Shown here: piece by piece, positions 56,230 to 64,000 of the stretch
Position numbering within the stretch: the stretch's first letter is position 1
Layout of the letters: every line of letters begins with the position of its first letter
DNA from: Siphonodentalium dalli
Lineage: Eukaryota > Mollusca > Scaphopoda > Gadilida > Siphonodentaliidae
Direction: 5' to 3'
NCBI GenBank assembly: GCA_032622095.1
Contig: CP136063.1
Location: 11,141,814 to 11,205,813, forward strand
Length of the DNA stretch: 64,000 bases
Position numbers and translations under genes: made by a program
The notes under the pieces: model-generated
What the model was told of the DNA's origin: nothing
The model's input: only the letters and a program-made list of their open reading frames with translations
Database searches by the model: none

Positions 56230-58784
56230 CACGGATCCATGCGGAGAAGTGTATTATGATGTGAAAAATTTCGTAAAAAATTACTTGTGAATTTCTGCCA
56301 TTTTCGTCATGTTTTTCCGTTCCTGAAGATGATACTTTCAGAGTTCGGTTGTTTTTGAACCATGATAATGTTGCTGCATATATATATTTAATAATACGAT
56401 TGATGAATTCTGCTGACAACATGTTTCAAAGTGTAAAATTGACTTTTGCTGTGCCGTTTCTGCACAAAATTCCAATGTGCCGCTTTGTGCTAAAAATAGC
56501 ATAAAGTAAGACAGTTTCCGGACAGCAATTCTTCACCACAGCTAGCTGGCCAGTTTTTGAAGACAGGGGAGAGAGGAAGGTGTTTGAACAACTTCGCTGC
56601 CCAGTGACTCCAGAATTACGGTCAGATAAACTTTCCTATTTTTCACACAAAAGGTCAATCACAGTGTAGTTCAATCTGCCAACTGATTTGAACATGCCAC
56701 AACTCATCAATAATCAACATGAATACAAGTCACGACCAACTAAATAAATAGTTCTGTTCCACCCATCAAACCAATTTAGATGTCATACCAGTGAAACACC
56801 AGTGTTGAAAATATAACATTTGGCAGTTCCCAACAAATTGGACAATTTTCATGATATCAGCTCAACCACGATTCAACTGAAATAAAATTCTTGACAAACT
56901 TTGAAAGCAGCCTGAAATTTCTTGTTCAACTTGATGTCAGATCATCTGAGTTTAAATTGGACATCAACATTTCTCAATGTTGACTCAACATGATTTTCAT
57001 GCTCTTGACTTTTAATAGATTAACGCGAGCCACTCGTTTAATTTGAATATGGATTTAACCAAGCAGCCTGAAAATTACATGTTCATCCTTATGCAGATAT
57101 CAACATATCCAGAGTTAAAATTGGACAGTAATTCGATCAACTTCAACAGCTCATATACTAAATTGAACAGCTTCCAGTATATATATATCAATTAAACCTG
57201 CTCAACCAGTACTCAACTGAAAGGAAATTCTTGCCAAAATCAGCATGAAACTTGTTCTATCTGATGTCAAATATTAAGAGTTTGTATTGGACGGTCCACA
57301 AGGATAAGACACAGCTCCACATGAGTTTCATTCCATGTGACATTTGAATCAGATATTTTGATTAACTAACCACCTGAACTAACGCGAGTTGTCTCGTTTA
57401 ATTAGAATTTGGATAAAAACTATGAGTTCCACTTCTTTTGACATTTGAGTCAGATCTCTTGATAAATTAAGGCGAGTTTTCTCGTTTAATTCAAATTTGG
57501 GTAATAATTTATTGTAGTTTTGCATTTATTTATATATTTTCATGTCATTGTGATCAGTTTCTCTGCATAAGTTTATTAACTTATGAGACCCTGATTTATT
57601 TTTCAATATTAAAATTATATACACATCTATGATATATGCATGCTTTTCATAATTATTTTGTATGTGGTTATTTTTGATAAATGAATTAATTATTTGTGTG
57701 TAGCCTATCAGATAAAGTTATATTTTTGTAGTATTTTGAGTAGGCATTTTCCATATATTTCTGAATTGGTTCATAGTTCCCATATATACAACTTCTTCTA
57801 TTAAGTTCTATATTTCCATAACTCGCTGACTGAATACATATTTCATTGTGTTAACAGAATCTATATTTCTTGTTCATTCAATGATCAACTTCAAATTTAG
57901 AAATTGATGCGGGCATAACCGTTCAATACCTTAATTTCTTACATAATCCAGCCGTTCTTCCAGGGAGATTACTCTTTTCATAAGAAACGGACTGGATTAA
58001 GCCAGCCTATATCTTGTAGTTAAATTGATACACATCGATTCAATTTATCTACCAGTAGTTTTGCAATCAGCTTGCCAATATAAGTTATGTTTACTTTTAG
58101 AGCTGATTAACCTAAATGTAATTGGTTTTTTGTTTCATATATTTTTGTCACTGTGATCAGGTTCTCTGTACAAGTTAAATTTACTTTGGAGACCCTGATG
58201 TATATGTATTAATTTTTGTGAATTTCTGATACACATTTGCACAGTATTAAATTAATTGCTTGGTATAAGTTATGTATTCTCTGTGCAGTAATTGTCATGT
58301 TTAGTGTGTCAGAATAGGTATATTTATTTCCATTATTTTTTGTTCTCTTAGGAATATTGCTTAAGTTTTCTGAGCCCTGTTGTGTATTTTCCTGATGCAG
58401 ATTTGCTGGGAGTGATTTTTTGGAACCTCGGTTTGTGTTCAATCATTCCTGTTGAAATTGCATTATATGTTATTTATTTATAAGATAGCTGCTCAGATTG
58501 CTTGTTGGAATATTCAATTGTTTTTTTTCCTTTGTGTATTGATTTAAATTGATATAAATTATATAAATTATATAAAAGTACCTACAAAGTTTTCAGAAGT
58601 TTAGAGGGCAAATCACTTGTAGTATTGCACTATTGCTAGTGCACTAATCAATTGATTTGCCAATCATACTCTGAAACGCTTGAAATTGGGTATTTACATA
58701 CCGTGACGCTTGATTGGTCAGACTGGAATAAATTAATTGATAAGCCTGTTACGCCTGATTTATTTAGGGTCGGGTTCAATTAAG
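56230..58784. repeat. LTR-element leader with degenerate internal repeats
   Basis: No coding frame. TTAACGCGAGNNNNCTCGTTTAA-type units occur at about 57019, 57381 and 57465. GTGATCAG(G)TTTCTCTG ... GAGACCCTGAT occurs at about 57551 and 58152. AGCAGCCTGAAA recurs at 56906 and 57063. These look like diverged copies of 100-600-bp segments. A leader of more than 2.5 kb before the first ORF is unusually long. Confidence 0.6.
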
Positions 58785-61700
58785 ATGTCCAGTGCTAATC
58801 AAGGTCAAAACCTACCAGGCCAAACTCCCATGTATGGCGTTAACCCACATCCATATTCATGGAGCTCATCGTCTAGCTCATGTAGCCCATCGGCCGAGTC
58901 TAGCTCATGCCCAGGTCGAACTCCAGGTTATTATTCACCAGGTGTGATATATCCCACCAATCCCGAACAAGAAAACAAGAACTGGAGACATGAAATGGAA
59001 GCAGAGCTAGCAGACAGAAAGTTTGTTGATCAGCAAAAGTGTTTTACCAAAGAGCAGGAAGAGACACACGGTCTTCGGAGTGAGGTGCAGGACTTTGTGC
59101 ATGCTTATGATGCTTATATACACGCCCAACATATTGGCTGTCCAGTCCTATACAATGTAGTTTGCTTTCTAAAAGAACTAGAAACTGAGAAGGACAATAT
59201 TCTAAATGATTATTACAGAGATTATATTTTTGGGATGATGCACTTACATAGAGACCTGCGTCAACGTGATCAGCCGATGAAATTCCAAGAAGCTAATACC
59301 AAGCTCGCGCAAATTCGTCAATCTGGAGACAAGGCAAAAGAAGCATGGCGAGAGACCCATTCCGTGGTCCGTATAGTCCAAGAGGAGTTCTGGAGTATAT
59401 ACACCATGAAGAAAAGGATCCCCCAAAAGCGGAGAAGTTATTTCCGAGTCGAGCTGCAAGAGTCAGTCAGGGTTGCGAACGAAGTACGAACATTGATGGA
59501 AAACTACGCTAAGAAGGGCTATTTTAGAAGTCGAAGACTGTATAGCTTGGCGTCCACCTTACGTGAACTGAAATTTTTCACTTTTGGAGCCCAATATGCA
59601 AATTTCAAGTGGATATCCCATACACTGCCGGTGATACATATTACTATTCCTTCAAATCAATTGACAGAAAAGATGGCATCCAAAATGGCTGCCATGGACA
59701 CCCAATCGGGGACGATAACCACGGACTCGACACATGGGTGTGAGAGAGCAAGGGGCAGTCCAATGGATTTAGATAGGGAAGAGGTGGCTAGCAACATTAA
59801 AGTCTTACGAACTTCTTTGGCACAGAGAGATCCTCCCCGTCTTGATTCCAGAGATTTTGAGGTTCCATTAACGCCCTCAGAAGGGATGGCTCCCAAGTCT
59901 GCGACGCAGAGGGATCCTCCCAGTCTCGATTCCCGAGATCTTGAGGTTAAAGAATCATTATCGTCTTTAGCTCAAATGGTAAGCGACGAAGAGTTACATT
60001 CTGATGAAGAAGCAGATGCGATTATCCCTGCGAATATCCTGGATGTTCACATGGTGCGAGCCAGAGATGAGAAAACAAAGATGGCATCCAGAATGGCCGC
60101 ACATGACCAACCATTATGTACGAGTCCCAGAGAGACCGACAGTGTTCCTGCAGATTGCCATCCTAATCGAACGGTCAACACATCAGAAGAGATTATGGCA
60201 GGGCAAGTGGCCTACAACCAGCCAACCTCCAAACAATCGGACTTACTTGTCAAAAAGTTGTTACAAGGCGGATTATCAGAAAAGATGGCATCCAAAACGG
60301 CAGTCCTGGACAATCAGCCATCAACAATAGCCATCAAGTCGGCACATGGAAATAAGAGAGGAGAGAGCAGCCCAATTGAATTAGTTGGGGAAGAAGTAGC
60401 GGACAATAATATAGTCACAAAGCTCCAGGTCGGCAAAGATTCCCGACAAACTTCTTCGGCGCAGAGTGATCCACCCTCGGAAGAATGGTTTCCCGAGTCT
60501 TCTTCAATGCACAGGGATCATCCCCGTCTCGATTTCCGAGATTTTGATGTCCCAATATCGCCATTGCCAGAAGCATTGACATCCAGATCTGAGAGTCTCG
60601 ATCCAACTCTGATGTTTCCCAGCTCTGAGTTGAAGACTGAAGCTCCAACAACCACGATTCTTCCTATTATGCCGACACCCGCTTTATCATTGGAGGTAAA
60701 TGATTCTGCGTCCGGGCCATTTTCCAACGATGAACAACCAGGGACACTGGTGCAGGAACTGACAACCTTGTCCGACAAACTGCTGAATGTACAGTCTGAA
60801 ATAGAAGACATGCAACTTCTGACACCAGATGAGTATGCATTCTATTCAGGAAATGCAGTTCAGCATAAACCACTATTGCCGGATGAGACATATATCAACC
60901 ACGATGCCAACACAAGCTACATACAAGATGAAGAGTCGCCGATCTATGATATCAATCTAGAATGGGACGATAGCGTTTCTCTGGAGCTGAATTCAATAGA
61001 TTATGAAGAGGATGCAGTTCTGCTTCAGCAGCAAGGATGGTCAGGTGGAGACAGAGGCGATCTGAGAGACGCCCAGATCCCTCTTCTCACACAGTTTGAT
61101 TCTTTGACATCCGATGGCGATACATCCTTCATTGAATTCGAGAAAATTGGCTTTGACTCTACCATATATTCGATCCCCTCAGGCTTCTCTGATGCTGATT
61201 CGGCAGCCCTGGAATCAGACGTTAACATCTCAGATGCTGTTCCAACAGTTCTGGAGTCGCCCGCTAACGTCTTAGATGCTGTGTCAACAGTTCTAAGTCC
61301 GGTTTCCTTTGACTCTTCTGATAAAACGGTGGGACAAATGAACAGGCCATCTTTCTTAGACGATGGACTGCCAGAGGAACATCCAATGTATCTAAGGCCT
61401 CCCATCATCGTGAATGATGTGTTGTCACCAATCCTACATGTATGCGGCCAGCCGAACTATAAATTATGTAAGGACCTATTTACAACAAATGGCAATCCAG
61501 AGGATAGTCGCTGTACCCTGCCAATATCCAGTGGTCAACATGAGGAGCAGTACCAGAATAAACCACCTGATGAGCACAAAGACAGCGACGTGGTGGGTAC
61601 AAAACCGCCTCAATTTGACAATGTAGCATCAGATCAGCATTTTGTTAATCTTGACCAGAGATTGTCACAAGATGCATACGGCTGTCCGATTGACCCTTAT

Positions 61701-61904
61701 GGAGTCTACAGAATACCACAGATAATTGAGGACAGTCCAGAAAGGTCTACCTGTATCTCCAAACTAAGTACAGGTTACATACATGTAATAAGAACAGACC
61801 AAACATACAGGGAGAACCCAAGCCAGAATCCAATGGATCACACCTGGCTCCGAAATAAAACAGGCTCTCCAGATCAATGGCCTTGGGATCCTGGTGGCAA
61901 GTGA
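58785..61904 (+). CDS. Large ORF of the LTR element, function unknown (1,039 residues)
   Basis: I chose the ATG at 58785 (context TTAAGATGT; protein start MSSANQGQNLPG) over the in-frame ATG at 58737, whose 16 extra residues are hydrophobic and have poor context. Residues 1-60 are Ser/Pro/Tyr-rich with a Ser run near 25-41. Residues about 60-280 are predicted by eye to be mostly helical and charged (RHEMEAELADRKFVDQQ, FLKELETEKDN, RIPQKRRSYFRVELQESVRV), which could be a Gag-like assembly region. The rest is low-complexity and acidic, with repeats: EKMASK-type blocks near 295, 431 and 499, and RDPPRLDSRDFEVP-type blocks near 348, 375 and 576. There is no CCHC knuckle, protease, RT or integrase motif. 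It is uninterrupted although the two LTRs have diverged. It may be a Gag-only ORF or a captured gene; I do not recognise the family. Confidence 0.7.
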   Translation: MSSANQGQNLPGQTPMYGVNPHPYSWSSSSSSCSPSAESSSCPGRTPGYYSPGVIYPTNPEQENKNWRHEMEAELADRKFVDQQKCFTKEQEETHGLRSEVQDFVHAYDAYIHAQHIGCPVLYNVVCFLKELETEKDNILNDYYRDYIFGMMHLHRDLRQRDQPMKFQEANTKLAQIRQSGDKAKEAWRETHSVVRIVQEEFWSIYTMKKRIPQKRRSYFRVELQESVRVANEVRTLMENYAKKGYFRSRRLYSLASTLRELKFFTFGAQYANFKWISHTLPVIHITIPSNQLTEKMASKMAAMDTQSGTITTDSTHGCERARGSPMDLDREEVASNIKVLRTSLAQRDPPRLDSRDFEVPLTPSEGMAPKSATQRDPPSLDSRDLEVKESLSSLAQMVSDEELHSDEEADAIIPANILDVHMVRARDEKTKMASRMAAHDQPLCTSPRETDSVPADCHPNRTVNTSEEIMAGQVAYNQPTSKQSDLLVKKLLQGGLSEKMASKTAVLDNQPSTIAIKSAHGNKRGESSPIELVGEEVADNNIVTKLQVGKDSRQTSSAQSDPPSEEWFPESSSMHRDHPRLDFRDFDVPISPLPEALTSRSESLDPTLMFPSSELKTEAPTTTILPIMPTPALSLEVNDSASGPFSNDEQPGTLVQELTTLSDKLLNVQSEIEDMQLLTPDEYAFYSGNAVQHKPLLPDETYINHDANTSYIQDEESPIYDINLEWDDSVSLELNSIDYEEDAVLLQQQGWSGGDRGDLRDAQIPLLTQFDSLTSDGDTSFIEFEKIGFDSTIYSIPSGFSDADSAALESDVNISDAVPTVLESPANVLDAVSTVLSPVSFDSSDKTVGQMNRPSFLDDGLPEEHPMYLRPPIIVNDVLSPILHVCGQPNYKLCKDLFTTNGNPEDSRCTLPISSGQHEEQYQNKPPDEHKDSDVVGTKPPQFDNVASDQHFVNLDQRLSQDAYGCPIDPYGVYRIPQIIEDSPERSTCISKLSTGYIHVIRTDQTYRENPSQNPMDHTWLRNKTGSPDQWPWDPGGK

Positions 61905-62789
61905 GTCCGAATCAGACGTGGATCGCAATGACTAACTACAACGAAGAGATCCACAGCCATGGTCAGAGTATCATCAGACCCCATGGCAAACTATTAAGAC
62001 CATTACTTGTCGCCAGAATGATGCGGGTTCCAGTATGGAAATGTACCTCCATGACTCACTGAACGTAATCATATGCTTGTTCGCAACGTTTAAATGATGT
62101 TCACAGTTAATGCAGCAATGAGTGAATCCAACATTGGGGTTGCGTTGTCGGTAATGGATATCGGGCCAGCTGATATACTACACCGACATTGAACCACCAT
62201 TTGTATGTTGTACTGAGAATGCCGGGCCCCGGTTTCTCTTTCACTCTGCATTGATGTACATATTCCACGAAGCATAACACGCAGAACCCAGTCAATGGTT
62301 ATCGGTCGAGTGGACCAAGAAGGAAGGTCAGCAGCTATTCACCATGGCCAGATTTTACATAGTGCAGACCACCTCTATACGGTTCGACAGAAGGAACTTA
62401 CTGTACCTACGACATGCGTTCCGGATCAAGAACTTAACTGGTCACCCAATGGAGCCAAGACATTGGGCGGTGTAAACGAGCTGGCCAGACAATCATTTGA
62501 CCGATACAATGGCGAAGACATTACCAGATATGACAGAAAATGGTAGTTGGATGATACGAGATGCTGAGAAATTCCACTCTGCCAGCCATCCATATGACGG
62601 TGCCTTCCTCGACCAAGTTACAAGTGTTCGTCAGTCATCCGATGTTCAGGATCCAATGCGTCGACTACAAGACTCTGCAACCGAGCCCACGGAGGCCTAT
62701 GACGTAACAGAAGTCTTGTTGGAACTTGGACTGACTAATGACGATGGATGGACGAATTCTTCAACCCCCTCCAACAGGGCCTTCTTTTC
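61905..62789 (+). pseudogene. Possible decayed continuation of the LTR-element ORF
   Basis: After the TGA of the large ORF, short plus-strand frames continue with similar polar/acidic composition: one at 62295-62546 (NGAKTLGGVNELARQSF) and one at 62497-62808 (SATEPTEAYDVTEVLLELGL), overlapping in different frames. This suggests a longer ancestral ORF broken by frameshifts. No enzymatic motif is present here either. Confidence 0.4.
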
Positions 62790-62803
62790 AAAGCTTGGGG
62801 GAA
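62790..62803 (+). promoter_or_regulatory. Polypurine tract
   Basis: AAAGCTTGGGGGAA directly abuts the 3' LTR start TGTAGTGG, the expected place of plus-strand priming. Confidence 0.65.
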
Positions 62804-63025
62804 TGTAGTGGTTTTAGGTCCCGAAGAGTACCGGTTATCCGGTACGAGTGCACCCGAGGATGTGACGTCACTCGCAGCTACCAAGAAGAACAGAACAGAA
62901 CTGAATCCCGACAGAACAAGACCTATTTGGCTGACATCTTGTATAATATGACTTTACCATGAATTGTGACATCTTCATATAGAATAAACCATTATATAGA
63001 CAATACAATGTCCTGTTTGGTTTCA
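62804..63025 (+). repeat. 3' LTR
   Basis: 222 bp, aligned with the 5' LTR from TGTAGTGG to TTTCA. CRE-like TGACGTCA at 62863-62870 and AATAAA at 62983-62988. Its second half carries an insertion of about 10 bp and substitutions relative to the 5' copy. Confidence 0.88.
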
Positions 63026-64000
63026 ATATAACAGTTTGTTTTCAATTTTGAAACTTGTCAGAGTAAACTGGTATTATTATTACCCATTCTGCTATTCTGC
63101 AATACCAAATGGCCTCACCGTCACACTACTAGTATTTTTATACACTTCATCTTCAGGTTAATCATGATTGCAAGGAAATACCGTACGTTGCGGGAATTGT
63201 CTTGGATCCTGTTGGATCCAGCTATTATTTTTTTTAACTTTCATCCTAATATTTGTAATATTATAATAGTCTCTCTGACACTCATGTATGAACATTATTA
63301 TTTTTCGCTCAGTTTTAAATTTACGCAGCTACAGATACAGTTCTTAATCGATGTTGAATATATTTGAGAACCGCCATGCACAACATACATGTAAATATAC
63401 TGCATGCACCAGTACCGGTACATATATAAAGGCCAAAAACAAAAAAACTTCCATGTTTCGACTGACCAAAATCCACGTTCAGGACCTCAAACCTAATTTT
63501 TTTTCCTCGACAGCGATAATGTTTTTGCCGAACATTTAGCGTTACACACTTTTGCCTCTACCTGTTATAAATACAAAACAAATGTTTAACACAACTCCAT
63601 TGTGAAAACACTATACATTAAACCGAAACAACTATCATGCAAGCCTTCCATCATGATCATTTATAACCATGCATTTTTTTAGTTTCCCCATGTACATGTA
63701 GGCCTATCCATGTGTATGCTGAGATATAAAAATGGATTAACTTACTGAATGCAAAATCGCTACCATACATGATTTGTGGTTTAATATGTTAAAACCCAAT
63801 TGGTCTGTCTTCAATTCTTTTATTGTTTAGTCAGCTAACTGAACGATCAGTGAGAGCAAGTACAATTACATTGTTCTCCTTTCGTTTCACACAAGTAGAA
63901 CTTTTCTCAAAGTACATTTAACTTCTCATGTGCATGGTCAGTGGCTCCCCAGTGACAAGCCACTGTTCATCGCAGTTACTAGTACCATGGAAACATACAT
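63026..64000. other. Spacer without a recognised gene
   Basis: AT-rich. CATATATAAAGGCC at 63420-63433 is TATA-like, but no downstream coding sequence lies inside the window. No repeat ends recognised. Confidence 0.35.

Larger units (their letters stand above)
56002..63025 (+). mobile_element. LTR retrotransposon lacking recognisable pol
   Basis: Direct terminal repeats at 56002-56213 and 62804-63025 both start TGTAGTGG and end TTTCA. A primer-binding-site candidate TGGCGACGA follows the 5' LTR by one base (56215). A purine-rich TTGGGGGAA precedes the 3' LTR. ATAT flanks both ends (55998-56001, 63026-63029), a likely 4-bp target duplication. The internal 6.59 kb has a non-coding 2.57-kb leader, one 1,039-codon ORF and a decayed downstream part. 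No D-S/T-G protease, YxDD polymerase, RNase H or H2C2/DDE integrase motif was found in any frame, so movement would need proteins from another element. Confidence 0.82.

Noticed and set aside
63420-63433. TATA-like CATATATAAAGGCC
   Set aside because: No coding sequence follows within the window; such matches are frequent in AT-rich DNA.

Overview
The window is a repeat-dominated stretch of an animal nuclear genome. Evidence for this is the C2H2 zinc-finger genes, non-LTR, LTR and tyrosine-recombinase retroelements, Helitrons, TTAA-flanked inverted-repeat elements, a 103-bp satellite and AT-rich spacers. The mix of a DIRS-like element, a multi-copy PIN-like/CXC gene family and expanded zinc-finger paralogues suggests an aquatic invertebrate, perhaps a lophotrochozoan. 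The species cannot be fixed from the sequence alone. I see no rRNA, tRNA or CRISPR locus and nothing prokaryotic.

Layout. 1-7.3 kb: a decayed copy of a PIN-like multi-copy gene, flanked by inverted arms of one repeat family (R1) and split by a 5'-truncated LINE with a 9-bp target duplication. 7.3-10.5 kb: Ty3/gypsy fossils, then a minus-strand C2H2 gene (ZNF1). 10.5-14.6 kb: a minus-strand DIRS-type element with Gag, RT/RNase H and tyrosine recombinase, all with disruptions. 15.3-17.1 kb: three Helitron-like elements joined head to tail. 17.1-20.4 kb: a long inverted repeat around a degenerate tandem centre. 21.5-26.3 kb: 46 copies of a 103-bp satellite. 27.7-29.8 kb: a 33-bp minisatellite and a second minus-strand C2H2 gene (ZNF2). 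32-39 kb: TTAA-flanked elements nested in one another, a fourth Helitron and a plus-strand zinc-finger pseudogene. 42.7-45.4 kb: a second relic of the PIN-like/CXC family. 47.8-54.7 kb: one TTAA repeat carrying two further inserted elements of 3.46 and 2.63 kb. 56-63 kb: an LTR retroelement (LTRs of 212 and 222 bp, PBS, PPT) with an intact 1,039-codon ORF but no recognisable protease, reverse transcriptase, RNase H or integrase.

Three long coding regions look intact: ZNF1, ZNF2 and the LTR-element ORF. The LINE reverse transcriptase ORF is open but lacks its 5' end. Almost all other coding signal is relic. The most notable signals are the pol-less LTR element, the Helitron concatemer with exact CTAG/TC junctions, repeated nesting at TTAA targets with long hairpins, and recurrent nonsense changes at one fixed serine codon of the zinc-finger repeat. 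All family assignments come from reading motifs by eye; no database search was run.
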